Shown piece by piece: positions 20,226 to 31,079 of a stretch of DNA of 64,000 bases. Both the position numbers and the translations under genes were made by a program. Within the stretch, counting starts at the first letter, position 1; each line of letters opens with the position of its first letter. Source of the DNA: Propionibacteriales bacterium (GTDB lineage: Bacteria; Actinomycetota; Actinomycetes; Propionibacteriales; Nocardioidaceae). The notes under the pieces are model-generated. The model saw only the letters and a list, made by a program, of their open reading frames with translations. It was not told where the DNA came from and ran no database searches. Location of the stretch: assembly GCA_026392455.1 (NCBI GenBank), contig JAPLCB010000004.1, forward strand, positions 682,001-746,000, written 5' to 3'.

Positions 20226-20995
20226 CGGAACGTCCGAGCCGTGAGCACGGTCCCGATGACGGCCCAGACCAGGAGGACGAGCTGCTCTCGGCCGTAGCAG
20301 TCGCCGTGGATCAGGGCGCCCCGCATCGCTTCGCCGAGCGCGCCCGACGGCAGCCAGGTCAGCAGGTGACCGCTGCTGCCGTAGGCGGTGGTCGGCAGGA
20401 CGACCGCGCCGCCGGCCATCAGCAACAGGTAGATCAGGTTCGCAGCGGCCAGGGTGGCCTCCGCACGCAGGACCCCCGCGACGAACAGGCCCAGCGACGC
20501 GAACGCGGCGGTCCCCAGCAGCAGCGCCTCGAGCCCGAGGAGCACCGTCCGGACACCCCCGGCCGGCTCCCAGCCGAGGGCGAAGGCGACCGCACCGAGC
20601 ACGGCGAACTGGAGCACCTCCACCAGGAACAGGGCGCCGATCTTGCCGGCCAGCAGGCCGGCCCGGGGGAGCGGCGAGGCCCCCAGACGCTTGATCACGC
20701 CGTACCGGCGCTCGAACCCGGTGGCGATCGCCAACGAGGTGAACGCGGTCGACATCACGGCGAGCGCGAGAACTCCCGGCGTGAGCGCGTCGATGGGCCG
20801 CTGGTCGAGACCGAAGTCGACGTGCTTGGCGGCCTCGACGCCGCCGACCAGCACGAGGACCGGGATCACCACGGCCAGCAGCAGCTGCTCGCCGTTGCGC
20901 AGCATCAGCTTGGCCTCCATGGCCGACTGCGCCAGCACCTGGCGCAGCAACGGTGCGCTGCCGGGGCGCGGGGTGAAGGTGCCGGTGCCGGTCAC
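20216..20995 (-). CDS. ABC-2 type transporter permease
   Basis: Six hydrophobic segments; RYGVIKRLGASPLPRAGLLAGKI; GTG start at 20995 overlaps the upstream ATPase stop. Confidence 0.85.
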   Translation of the reverse strand: MTGTGTFTPRPGSAPLLRQVLAQSAMEAKLMLRNGEQLLLAVVIPVLVLVGGVEAAKHVDFGLDQRPIDALTPGVLALAVMSTAFTSLAIATGFERRYGVIKRLGASPLPRAGLLAGKIGALFLVEVLQFAVLGAVAFALGWEPAGGVRTVLLGLEALLLGTAAFASLGLFVAGVLRAEATLAAANLIYLLLMAGGAVVLPTTAYGSSGHLLTWLPSGALGEAMRGALIHGDCYGREQLVLLVWAVIGTVLTARTFRWE

Positions 20996-21939
20996 TGTCC
21001 CGGCTCCTGACCGGTGATCTCGAGGCCGGTCAGTGCGAGAAAGGTGTCCTCGAGGTTGCGCTGGCCGAGGTTGAGCGACTCGGGCAGGACCCCGTGCTCC
21101 TCGCACCAGCGGCTCACGGTGGCCAGGGTGGTGTGGTCGGCCGGTCCGGTCACCAGGAGGCTGACCTCGCTGATCGTGGTGACCTCGACCCGCTCGCCGA
21201 GGGCAGCCTGCAAGGACGCCGGGGCGCCGTCGGGGAACGGCTTGGTGACCACCAGCCGGATCGTCGACGTACCGCCGCGGGTCAGCTCCAGCGGCGATCC
21301 CGAGGCGATCAGCCGGCCGCGGTCGATGATGTGGATCTGGTCGGCCAGGCGCTCGGCCTCGTCCATGTAGTGCGTGGTGAGGACCACGGTCACCCCGTCG
21401 TCGCGGAGCTCGGTCAGCAGGTCCCAGGTGTCACGACGGGCCTGCGGGTCCATCCCGGCGGTCGGTTCGTCGACGAAGACGACCTCGGGACGACCGACCA
21501 CGGCCATCGCCAGGCCCAGGCGCTGCTGCTGGCCCCCCGACAGACGACGGTAGGGCGTCTTGCCGCAGTCGTGCAGACCGAGCCGGTCGGCGAGCATCCC
21601 GGTGTCCAGCGGGTGCGCGTGCAGCTTCGCGATGTGCTCGAGCATCTCCATCGCGCGGGCACCGGACCAGGCGCCGGAGCCCTGGAGCATCACCCCGATC
21701 CGCGGCAGCAGGTCGCGACGGTCGGCGACCGGATCGAGACCCAGCACCCGGACGCTGCCCTGCTGCGGTCGGCGGTAGCCCTCGCAGGTCTCCAGGGTGG
21801 TCGTCTTGCCGGCGCCGTTGGGTCCCAGGACGGCGGTGATGGTGTGGCGCGCGACCGACAGGTCGAGGCCGTCGACGGCAGTCTTCTCGCCGTACCGCAT
21901 GACGAGGCCGGCGACCTCGACAGCGGGGGAGGAAGACAC
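20992..21939 (-). CDS. ABC transporter ATP-binding protein
   Basis: 315 aa; GPNGAGKTTTLE, RLSGGQQQRLGLAMAVVGRPEVVFVDEPTAGMDP. Confidence 0.95.
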   Translation of the reverse strand: MSSSPAVEVAGLVMRYGEKTAVDGLDLSVARHTITAVLGPNGAGKTTTLETCEGYRRPQQGSVRVLGLDPVADRRDLLPRIGVMLQGSGAWSGARAMEMLEHIAKLHAHPLDTGMLADRLGLHDCGKTPYRRLSGGQQQRLGLAMAVVGRPEVVFVDEPTAGMDPQARRDTWDLLTELRDDGVTVVLTTHYMDEAERLADQIHIIDRGRLIASGSPLELTRGGTSTIRLVVTKPFPDGAPASLQAALGERVEVTTISEVSLLVTGPADHTTLATVSRWCEEHGVLPESLNLGQRNLEDTFLALTGLEITGQEPGQ

Positions 21940-22008
21940 GTGCGGATTCTAGGGCGTCGCGACTGAGACGATGCTGAGAGGGTGGCAGGACCGGAGCCGC
22001 GGCCCAAG

Positions 22009-22022
22009 TAAGGCTGACCTTA
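22009..22022. promoter_or_regulatory. Candidate DtxR/IdeR-like palindrome upstream of sufR
   Basis: TAAGG-CTGA-CCTTA; my hand alignment to the DtxR consensus TTAGGTTAGGCTAACCTAA gives 13/19 matches. Confidence 0.4.
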
Positions 22023-22048
22023 TTTGAAACGGGCAAATCATTAACGGC

Positions 22049-22063
22049 ACACTGGTGTTGTGG
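22049..22063. promoter_or_regulatory. Candidate SufR operator overlapping the sufR start codon
   Basis: ACACT-GGTGT-TGTGG, resembling the mycobacterial SufR motif ACACT-N5-TGTGA as I recall it. Confidence 0.45.
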
Positions 22064-22767
22064 AAATCGACCTGACTCCGGATCTGAGCGCCTCGGCGCT
22101 CGGTGACGCCCCCACGCGTGAGCGTGTGGTGCGGTCCATCCTGGAGAACGGTCCGTCCACCGCTGCTGCCCTCGCCGAGAGGTTGGCGCTGACGCCGGCC
22201 GCGGTCCGTCGGCACCTGGACCACCTCCTCGCCGACGGGGCGATCGAGGCCCGCGCGGTCCGCACCGCGGCAGTTCGCGGCCGCGGCCGACCGGCCAAGG
22301 CGTTCGCCCTGACCGACACCGGACGCGAGCACTTCGACCAGCAGTACGACGACCTGGCGCTGCAGGCGATGCGCTTCCTGGCCGAGACCGGGGGCGAGGC
22401 TGCGGTCAAGGCCTTCGCCGAGCGTCGGGTCGCCTTCATCGAGAAGGACTTCGCCACCGTGATGGCCGCCCACCCCGAGTACTCGCCGGCCCAGGCGCTC
22501 GCCGCGATCTTCACCGGCGAGGGCTACTCCGCCACCGTGCGCGACCTCCCGGTCGGCGAACAGCTCTGCCAGCAGCACTGCCCGGTCTCGCACGTCGCCC
22601 ACGAGTTCCCGCAGCTGTGCGAGGCCGAGACCGAGGCGATCAGCCGGGTCCTGGACACGCACGTCCAACGTCTTGCCACCATCGCCCACGGCGACGGTGT
22701 CTGCACCACCTGCATCCCGCACGCTCAACCGACACCAGCGCAGCAACCAAGAAGGGTTTCGTCATGA
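22060..22767 (+). CDS. sufR: SUF operon transcriptional repressor (SufR-like, Fe-S binding)
   Basis: 235 aa; DeoR/ArsR-like wHTH ([37 protein letters not shown]); C-terminal Cys cluster [11 protein letters not shown]..; first gene of the suf operon. Confidence 0.88.
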   Translation: MEIDLTPDLSASALGDAPTRERVVRSILENGPSTAAALAERLALTPAAVRRHLDHLLADGAIEARAVRTAAVRGRGRPAKAFALTDTGREHFDQQYDDLALQAMRFLAETGGEAAVKAFAERRVAFIEKDFATVMAAHPEYSPAQALAAIFTGEGYSATVRDLPVGEQLCQQHCPVSHVAHEFPQLCEAETEAISRVLDTHVQRLATIAHGDGVCTTCIPHAQPTPAQQPRRVSS

Positions 22768-24182
22768 CGAGCATCGAAGATCTCAACCCGGAGCTGAAGG
22801 GCATCGGTCGCTACGACTTCGGCTGGTCCGACACCGATGTCGCCGGCGCCAACGCCAAGCGCGGTCTGAGCGAAGAGGTCGTCCGCGACATCTCCGCCAA
22901 GAAGAGCGAGCCTGCCTGGATGCTCGACCTGCGGCTGAAGGGGCTCAAGCTCTTCCACCGCAAGCCGATGCCCACCTGGGGCGGCGAGCTCAACGACATC
23001 GACTTCGACAACATCAAGTACTTCGTCCGCAGCAGCGAGAAGCAGGCGACCTCGTGGGAAGAGCTTCCTGAGGACATCAAGAACACCTACGACAAGCTCG
23101 GTATCCCCGAGGCGGAGAAGCAGCGCCTGGTCTCCGGCGTCGCCGCGCAGTACGAGTCCGAGGTCGTCTACCACTCGATCCGCGAGGACCTCGAGGAGCA
23201 GGGCGTCATCTTCGTCGACACCGACACCGCGCTGAGGGAGCACGAGGAGCTCTTCAAGGAGTACTTCGGCACCATCATCCCGGTCGGGGACAACAAGTTC
23301 TCCGCGCTCAACACGGCGACCTGGTCGGGCGGCTCGTTCATCTACGTGCCCAAGGGCGTCCACGTGGACATCCCGCTACAGGCCTACTTCCGTATCAACA
23401 CCGAGAACATGGGCCAGTTCGAGCGCACCCTGATCATCGTCGACGAGGACGCCTACGTGCACTACGTCGAGGGCTGCACCGCGCCGATCTACTCCAGCGA
23501 CTCGCTGCACTCCGCCGTGGTCGAGATCATCGTCAAGAAGGGTGGTCGCTGCCGCTACACGACCATCCAGAACTGGTCGAACAACGTCTACAACCTCGTC
23601 ACCAAGCGGGCCGTCTGCGAGGCCGGCGCCACCATGGAGTGGGTCGACGGCAACATCGGGTCCAAGCTGACCATGAAGTACCCGGCGATCTACCTGATGG
23701 GCGAGCACGCCAAGGGCGAGACCCTGTCGATCGCGTTCGCCGGGGAGGGCCAGCACCAGGACGCCGGCGCCAAGATGGTGCACGCCGCGCCGAACACGTC
23801 GTCGAGCATCCTGAGCAAGTCGGTGGCCCGCGGTGGCGGTCGGACGTCGTACCGCGGTCTGATCCAGATCAACGAGGGCGCCCACGGCTCGAAGTCCAAC
23901 GTGCTCTGCGACGCGCTCCTGGTCGACCAGATCAGCCGTTCGGACACCTACCCGTACGTCGACATCCGCGAGGACGACGTCTCGATGGGTCACGAGGCCA
24001 GCGTGTCCAAGGTCTCCGACGACCAGCTGTTCTACCTGATGTCGCGCGGCATGGAGCAGGACGAGGCGATGGCGATGATCGTCCGCGGCTTCGTCGAGCC
24101 GATCGCCAAGGAGCTCCCGATGGAGTACGCGCTCGAGCTCAACCGCCTGATCGAGCTGCAGATGGAAGGCGCGGTCGGCTGA
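22764..24182 (+). CDS. sufB: Fe-S cluster assembly protein SufB
   Basis: [42 protein letters not shown]; start refined to [13 protein letters not shown]. Confidence 0.96.
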   Translation: MTSIEDLNPELKGIGRYDFGWSDTDVAGANAKRGLSEEVVRDISAKKSEPAWMLDLRLKGLKLFHRKPMPTWGGELNDIDFDNIKYFVRSSEKQATSWEELPEDIKNTYDKLGIPEAEKQRLVSGVAAQYESEVVYHSIREDLEEQGVIFVDTDTALREHEELFKEYFGTIIPVGDNKFSALNTATWSGGSFIYVPKGVHVDIPLQAYFRINTENMGQFERTLIIVDEDAYVHYVEGCTAPIYSSDSLHSAVVEIIVKKGGRCRYTTIQNWSNNVYNLVTKRAVCEAGATMEWVDGNIGSKLTMKYPAIYLMGEHAKGETLSIAFAGEGQHQDAGAKMVHAAPNTSSSILSKSVARGGGRTSYRGLIQINEGAHGSKSNVLCDALLVDQISRSDTYPYVDIREDDVSMGHEASVSKVSDDQLFYLMSRGMEQDEAMAMIVRGFVEPIAKELPMEYALELNRLIELQMEGAVG

Positions 24183-24225
24183 CGCCGATCCGCCTGCTCA
24201 CCGCACACCCCGTACCAGAAAGAAC

Positions 24226-25433
<1,208 letters not shown>

Positions 25434-25434
<1 letters not shown>

Positions 25435-25760
25435 TGGCTTTCGTACGAGCCTGCTCGGTGACCGACCTCACGCCCGGGGCAGCGCTCCGGGTCGAGGTCG
25501 ACGGCCTCGACGTGGCCATCGTCCGTGACGGCGACGACTTCTACGCCATCGAGGACGAGTGCAGCCACGCGGCGGTCGCGCTCTCCGAGGGCGACGTCGA
25601 GGGCTGCGAGATCGAGTGCTGGATGCACGGCTCGCGCTTCGACCTCCGGACCGGGAAGCCGCTCGGCCCCCCGGCGACGGAACCCGTTCCTGTCTTCCCG
25701 GTGCAGATCACCGGAGACGACGTACTGATCGACCTGGATTCGACGAAGGAAGAGAACTGA
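25434..25760 (+). CDS. Rieske-type ferredoxin subunit within the suf operon
   Basis: 108 aa; YAIEDECSHAAVALSEGDVEGCEIECWMHGSRFDLRTG: the CxH..CxxH Rieske arrangement. Confidence 0.9.
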
Positions 25761-25761
25761 C

Positions 25762-26520
25762 ATGGCAACGCTGGAGATCAAGGACCTGCAGGTATCCGTC
25801 GACACCGAGGACGGTCCGAAAGAGATCCTCAAGGGCGTCAACCTGACCATCAAGGACGGCGAGACGCACGCCATCATGGGACCCAACGGCTCGGGCAAGT
25901 CCACGCTGGCCTACTCCATCGCCGGTCACCCGCGCTACAACGTCACCGGCGGTTCGGTCACCCTCGACGGCGTCGACGTGCTGGCGATGACCGTCGACGA
26001 GCGCGCCCGGGCCGGCCTGTTCCTGGCGATGCAGTACCCGGTCGAGGTCCCGGGCGTCTCGGTCTCGAACTTCCTGCGCACGGCGAAGACCGCGATCGAC
26101 GGCGAAGCCCCCAAGCTGCGCACCTGGGTCAAGGACGTCAACGCAGCGATGGACCGGGTCAAGATGGACACCGCCTTCGCGAGCCGCAACGTCAACGAGG
26201 GCTTCTCCGGCGGTGAGAAGAAGCGCCACGAGATCGTCCAGCTCGAGCTGCTGAACCCGAAGGTGGCCGTCCTCGACGAGACCGACTCCGGCCTCGACGT
26301 CGACGCGCTCAAGATCGTCTCCGAGGGCGTCAACCGCTTCAAGGAGTCCGGCGACAAGGGCGTCCTGCTGATCACCCACTACACCCGGATCCTGCGGTAC
26401 ATCAAGCCGGACTTCGTGCACGTGTTCGTCAACGGGAAGGTCGCCGACCAGGGCGGTCCGGAGCTGGCCGACGAGCTTGAGGCCAACGGCTACGACAAGT
26501 ACGTGGCGCTGGCGCGATAG
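25762..26520 (+). CDS. sufC: Fe-S cluster assembly ATPase SufC
   Basis: 252 aa; GPNGSGKSTLAYSIAGHPRYNVTGGSV, FSGGEKKRHEIVQL..DETDSGLDVDALKIVSEGVN. Confidence 0.96.
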   Translation: MATLEIKDLQVSVDTEDGPKEILKGVNLTIKDGETHAIMGPNGSGKSTLAYSIAGHPRYNVTGGSVTLDGVDVLAMTVDERARAGLFLAMQYPVEVPGVSVSNFLRTAKTAIDGEAPKLRTWVKDVNAAMDRVKMDTAFASRNVNEGFSGGEKKRHEIVQLELLNPKVAVLDETDSGLDVDALKIVSEGVNRFKESGDKGVLLITHYTRILRYIKPDFVHVFVNGKVADQGGPELADELEANGYDKYVALAR

Positions 26521-26602
26521 GCGGCACTGGGCTGCGTTGTCGTCACGTGGCGGCCGCTTCGCTCCAAGGCCGCCGGCGCTCCTCCGCCTTGCCCAGCACC
26601 AC
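26521..26602 (+). repeat. Intergenic dispersed repeat, copy 1 (sufC-sufS gap)
   Basis: GGCACTGGGCTGCGTTGTCGTCACG...GCTTCGCTCC...GGCGCTCCTCCGCCTTGCCCAGCACCAC; aligns with 36.8 and 43.2 kb copies. Confidence 0.6.
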
Positions 26603-26639
26603 TTCTCGCACCACCTCCAACCGACGGAAAGGGAACACG

Positions 26640-27872
26640 ATGAACGGCCTCCTGCCTGACCTCGATGTCATTCGGAAGGACTTCCCGATCCTGGAACGGG
26701 TGCTCGACGGCGGTCACCGGCTGGTCTACCTGGACTCGGCGAACACGTCGCAGAAGCCGCAGGTCGTGATCGACGCGATGGTCGACCACCTCGAACGGCA
26801 CAACGCGAACATCTCCCGCGCCATGCACCAGCTCGGCGCCGAGTCGACCGAGGCGTTCGAAGCAGCGCGCGACACCGTGGCACGGTTCCTGAACGCGCCG
26901 TCGCGCGACGAGGTGATCTTCACCAAGAACGCCACCGAGGCTCTCAACCTGGTCGCCCGGACGTTCCCGCTCGGCCCTGGTGACCGGGTGGTCATCACCG
27001 AGATGGAGCACCACTCCAACATCGTGCCGTGGCAGCTCGCCACCGAACGATCCGGAGCGGAGCTGCGCTGGTTCGGGCTCACCGACGACGGCGAGCTCGA
27101 CCTGAGCAACATCGACGAGCTGCTGGTGCCGGGCACCAAGGTCGTGGCGCTGACCTGGGTCTCCAACATGCTCGGCACCATCAACCCGGTCGCCGAGATC
27201 GCCCGGCGCGCCCACGAGATCGGGGCGGTCGTGGTGCTGGACGCGTCGCAGGCGGCCCCGCAGCTCCCCGTCGACGTCCAGGCCGTGGATGCGGACTTCG
27301 TGGTGTTCACCGGTCACAAGGTGACCGGTCCGACCGGGATCGGCGTGCTCTGGGGCAAGGCCGAGCTCCTGAACGCACTGCCTCCGTTCCTCGGCGGCGG
27401 CGAGATGATCGCCACCGTCACCATGGAGAAGTCCACCTGGGCGCCGATCCCGTCCAAGTTCGAGGCCGGCACCCCGCCGATCACCGAGGCGATCGGTCTC
27501 GGGGCCGCGATCGAGTACATCTCGCACGTCGGGCTGGACGCCATCCACGCCCACGAGCAGGCCATCACCGGTTACCTGCTCGAGGGCCTCGCGACCGTCG
27601 GTGGCGTCCGGGTACTCGGACCGCTGGACGCCAGCAAGCGCGGGGGAGCCGTTGCCTTCGAGCTGGCCGGGGTGCACCCGCACGACATCGCCCAGCTGCT
27701 CGACAGCCGGGGGATCGCCGTCCGAGCCGGGCACCACTGCGCGAAGCCGGCGCACAAGCGGTTCGGTGTCCAGGCCTCGACGCGGGCGTCGTCGTACCTC
27801 TACACGACGCCGGCCGAGATCGACGCCCTGATCGACGGGCTCGAGTACACCAAGAACTACTTCAAGGTCTGA
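26640..27872 (+). CDS. sufS: Cysteine desulfurase SufS
   Basis: YLDSANTSQKPQVVIDAM, HHSNIVPWQ, FVVFTGHKVTGPTGIGVLWGK, VRAGHHCAKP. Confidence 0.95.
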   Translation: MNGLLPDLDVIRKDFPILERVLDGGHRLVYLDSANTSQKPQVVIDAMVDHLERHNANISRAMHQLGAESTEAFEAARDTVARFLNAPSRDEVIFTKNATEALNLVARTFPLGPGDRVVITEMEHHSNIVPWQLATERSGAELRWFGLTDDGELDLSNIDELLVPGTKVVALTWVSNMLGTINPVAEIARRAHEIGAVVVLDASQAAPQLPVDVQAVDADFVVFTGHKVTGPTGIGVLWGKAELLNALPPFLGGGEMIATVTMEKSTWAPIPSKFEAGTPPITEAIGLGAAIEYISHVGLDAIHAHEQAITGYLLEGLATVGGVRVLGPLDASKRGGAVAFELAGVHPHDIAQLLDSRGIAVRAGHHCAKPAHKRFGVQASTRASSYLYTTPAEIDALIDGLEYTKNYFKV

Positions 27873-27887
27873 TGGGGTTAGACAGTC

Positions 27888-28349
27888 ATGGACCTTGATT
27901 CGCTGTACCAGGAGATCATCCTGGACCACTACCGCAGCCCCCACCACGCAGGCCTGCGCGACCCGTTCGAGGCCGAGGTGCACCACGTGAACCCGACCTG
28001 CGGCGACGAGGTCACGCTGCGGGTCCACCTGGAGGACACCCCCGCCGGCACCGTCGTTCGGGACGTCTCGTACGACGCCGAGGGCTGCTCGATCAGCCAG
28101 GCCTCGGCCTCGGTGATGGCCGACCTGGTCATCGGCCAGGACCTCGACGTGGCCCTGTCCAAGCACGAGGCCTTCCTGACCCTGATGCAGGGCAAGGGCC
28201 AGGTCGAACCCGATGAAGACGTGCTCGAGGACGGGATCGCCTTCGCCGGCGTGGCGAAGTTCCCGGCCCGGGTGAAGTGCGCACTGTTGTCCTGGATGGC
28301 GTTCAAGGACGCTGCCCTCCAGGTCCGAGCCCAAGGAGAACCCGCATGA
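27888..28349 (+). CDS. sufU: Fe-S assembly scaffold/sulfur transfer protein SufU
   Basis: 153 aa; LYQEIILDHYRSPHHAGLRDPF, NPTCGDEVTLRV, YDAEGCSISQASASVM. Confidence 0.94.
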   Translation: MDLDSLYQEIILDHYRSPHHAGLRDPFEAEVHHVNPTCGDEVTLRVHLEDTPAGTVVRDVSYDAEGCSISQASASVMADLVIGQDLDVALSKHEAFLTLMQGKGQVEPDEDVLEDGIAFAGVAKFPARVKCALLSWMAFKDAALQVRAQGEPA

Positions 28350-28723
28350 CCGACGCAGCCACCCCCAACCACGACGACCTGCCCGAGGTCGACCTCGGCG
28401 GCGGCGGGACCGCACTCGCTTCCGACGAGGACATCCTCGAGGCGATGCGCGACGTCGTCGACCCCGAGCTCGGGATCAACGTCGTCGACCTCGGTCTGGT
28501 CTACGGGGTGAACCTCGACCCGTCCGCCAACCTGGTGATCGACATGACGCTGACCTCGGCAGCCTGTCCGTTGACCGACGTCATCGAGGACCAGACCAAC
28601 AGCGCTCTGGAGGGCCTGGTCAACGACGTCACCATCAACTGGGTCTGGATGCCGCCGTGGGGCCCGGACAAGATCACCCCGGACGGCCGTGACCAGCTGC
28701 GCGCCCTCGGGTTCAACGTCTGA
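28346..28723 (+). CDS. sufT: SufT-type (DUF59/MIP18) metal-sulfur cluster assembly factor
   Basis: MRDVVDPELGINVVDLGLVYGV, DMTLTSAACPLTDVIEDQ; start refined to MTDAATPN. Confidence 0.88.
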   Translation: MTDAATPNHDDLPEVDLGGGGTALASDEDILEAMRDVVDPELGINVVDLGLVYGVNLDPSANLVIDMTLTSAACPLTDVIEDQTNSALEGLVNDVTINWVWMPPWGPDKITPDGRDQLRALGFNV

Positions 28724-28736
28724 GGCGTGAGACCGG

Positions 28737-29348
28737 GTGACCACGGTCGCAGTCACTCCCGAACGGCTTCAGCGCTGGGTGGACAACTTCTCCCAGCGCC
28801 ACGGTGCGACCGTCCTGGACGTGGCCGGTGGCGGTCTTCTCGGCACGGCCGCCGACGGCTCGACGTTCCGCGCGAGGCTGCCGTTCTCCCGCGTCTACTC
28901 GGGGCCCGTCGAGGTCGACCAGTTCCTGCTCGCCGGGGCTCCGCCCGCGGACTGGGGGGTCCTGCTGGTGCGCAAGGGTGGTTTCGCGATAGCCCGGCTC
29001 GCGGACGTCGCGATCACCGATTCCAAGGTCGGTCAGCGGCACGTCCAGGGACGCACCAAGGCCGGCGGGCAGAGTCAGCAACGCTTCGCCCGCCGCCGCG
29101 GGAACCAGGCCAGGGCTGCTTACGAGGCCGCTGCTGAGCATGCGGTACGGCTGATCGCCGACGCCCCGGTAGCGGTCGTGGGTGGGGACGCGTCGGCCGT
29201 CGCTGCCGTCCTGGAGGACCCGCGTCTGACGAGCCTGCGGGCAGCGGTCGTCGGCGCCTTCCTCACGGTCCCCGATCCACGGCGGGCCGTTCTCGAGGCC
29301 GCGTGCGCCGAAGCCCGCACGTTCTCGATCGACGTCGTCAACACCTGA
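28737..29348 (+). CDS. acVLRF1 family (actinobacterial Vms1-like) peptidyl-tRNA hydrolase/release factor
   Basis: 203 aa; KVGQRHVQGRTKAGGQSQQRFARRRGNQARAAYEAAAEHA, characteristic of the VLRF1 catalytic motif. Confidence 0.82.
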   Translation: MTTVAVTPERLQRWVDNFSQRHGATVLDVAGGGLLGTAADGSTFRARLPFSRVYSGPVEVDQFLLAGAPPADWGVLLVRKGGFAIARLADVAITDSKVGQRHVQGRTKAGGQSQQRFARRRGNQARAAYEAAAEHAVRLIADAPVAVVGGDASAVAAVLEDPRLTSLRAAVVGAFLTVPDPRRAVLEAACAEARTFSIDVVNT

Positions 29349-29354
29349 AGGTGA

Positions 29355-30017
29355 TCACCGGGAGGTGCGGAGGGTCCACTCCCTGCCGTCCCAGTAGCGC
29401 AGTGCCGCCTCGCCCAGCGGGTCGTCGTACCAACCCGCGTCAGGCAGCGCCGCAACCGGCTCCAGACCGGCCTGCGCTGCCCCGACGTCATCTCCCAGGT
29501 CGTCGCTGGGGGCCCGCTGCGCCGGCACGAGCGGGGGGTGGGTCACCTGGCGGGCGATGAAGTCCGCGGTCCGCCGGGCGAGCGCCTCGGAGCCGGCGAA
29601 GGTGGGGACAGCGAACAGGAACGGGCCCTGCTGGGTCGCGAGCTCGAGCGTCCAGTACGCCTCAGCGGTCCCGGGGAGCAACCGGTGCGCGATCCCGAGC
29701 AGTGCTTCCGGACCGCGGTACAGCGAGCTGACCTCGCGCTTGGTCCGGAGCGTGCCCCTGCTGGCCGAGACGACGAGCCGGTGCGGGGTCACCATCAGGA
29801 TCGCCCCGTTCCAGGTCTTGCCGTGCCGGTGCAGGATGCCCGGGGTCACCCATTCCACCGGTTCGCCCGGCGACAGCTGAGCAGCTGCCTGCGGGCCGCC
29901 GTTCCTGACCGCTGCGGTGGCAGTGTCGAGCCACAGCTGGGCAGGGAACTCGGCGAGGTTCCGGGCGAGAGCGGCGTCGAGCTCGTCGACCGCGGCCTCG
30001 GGAACGTCGGTGCTCAT
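29355..30017 (-). CDS. DUF2510 domain-containing protein
   Basis: C-terminal DAGWYDDPLGEAALRYWDGREWT motif; start refined to MSTDVPEA. Confidence 0.75.
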   Translation of the reverse strand: MSTDVPEAAVDELDAALARNLAEFPAQLWLDTATAAVRNGGPQAAAQLSPGEPVEWVTPGILHRHGKTWNGAILMVTPHRLVVSASRGTLRTKREVSSLYRGPEALLGIAHRLLPGTAEAYWTLELATQQGPFLFAVPTFAGSEALARRTADFIARQVTHPPLVPAQRAPSDDLGDDVGAAQAGLEPVAALPDAGWYDDPLGEAALRYWDGREWTLRTSR

Positions 30018-30160
30018 CACTGGTTGCCTCACTCGTGTCTGCCGGTACCGGGAGCATAGTTGAGCCCAGAGCGCTGCGGTTCGCCGCTCGTGCCCCTGGT
30101 TCTGTCACGATGTTCGCGAGTACTGGTCCTGCAGCGAACGCGAGCGCATCGGAGTTCTCC

Positions 30161-31072
30161 ATGTGGCAGCCCGACCCGGCGTGGATCCCGTTGCCCGCGG
30201 GCGGCGGACCCGCGACCGTCGGGGTCTGGCGTGCCCAGGACCGCGGGGTCGACGCGATCGTGAAGCGTCTGGGCCGACCGGGCCCGGACGAACCACCGCT
30301 GCTGGAGGACCGCAGCCACGCCGGGTACTGGCGCCGTGAGGCTGAAGTCGCACTCACGTTGGGCGGCATCGACGGCCCGGGGCTGGTGTCGCCGCGCTAC
30401 CTGCGCTGCGACGAGGACGAGGAGGGCATCACGGTCTGGTCCGAGCTGGTCGTGGCCGAGCCACCGACGTCGTTGCTGGTCGCGCGTTCCCTGGGCCGGT
30501 TCGCCGGGGCCGACTCAGCGCCGCCGACGTGGGCGGCCCGCCGGACCCTGACCGACCGGCTCGCGATCGCCGAGGCCCGCGGCGGCTGGCCGACCTTGCA
30601 ACGGACGACCCTCGCTGACGTGGCCGACCTGCTCTGGGCGCAGCGCCGGCAGTGGTTGGCCCGCCGCGACGAGGCTCCGGCGGGAAGGCTGCACGGCGAT
30701 GCGGTGCCCGCCAACTTCGTTGCCTCCCGGGGCACGGAGGTAGTTGCCGTCGACTGGCAGGGCTTCGGCTTCGGCCCGATCGGAACGGATCTGGGCTACT
30801 TCGCCCTGTCCGCCCGGGAGGACTTCGAGGTGCTCCTCGGTGCGTTCACCGAGGGGGTCGAAGAGTCGGCCGGGACGACCGACAGCAGCGCCGTGCGGCT
30901 GGCCGCCACCGTGATGGCGGTCTACACCGTGTTCAGCCGTGCGGAGTGGGCGTTGTCCCGGGTGGCGCAGGGTGAAGGAGCCCTGGCCGGCAAGTTCGGT
31001 CACCCGTCGGTCGCACCACACCTGCGGGCGCTGCAGCGGCAAGCCGCCCAGATCGAGGCGCTGGTCGGCTGA
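30161..31072 (+). CDS. Phosphotransferase (APH-like) family protein
   Basis: GRLHGDAVPANFVASRGTEVVAVDWQGFGFGPIGTDLGYF, the aminoglycoside phosphotransferase-like HGD..N..D pattern. Confidence 0.75.
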   Translation: MWQPDPAWIPLPAGGGPATVGVWRAQDRGVDAIVKRLGRPGPDEPPLLEDRSHAGYWRREAEVALTLGGIDGPGLVSPRYLRCDEDEEGITVWSELVVAEPPTSLLVARSLGRFAGADSAPPTWAARRTLTDRLAIAEARGGWPTLQRTTLADVADLLWAQRRQWLARRDEAPAGRLHGDAVPANFVASRGTEVVAVDWQGFGFGPIGTDLGYFALSAREDFEVLLGAFTEGVEESAGTTDSSAVRLAATVMAVYTVFSRAEWALSRVAQGEGALAGKFGHPSVAPHLRALQRQAAQIEALVG

Positions 31073-31079
31073 GGCCGGG

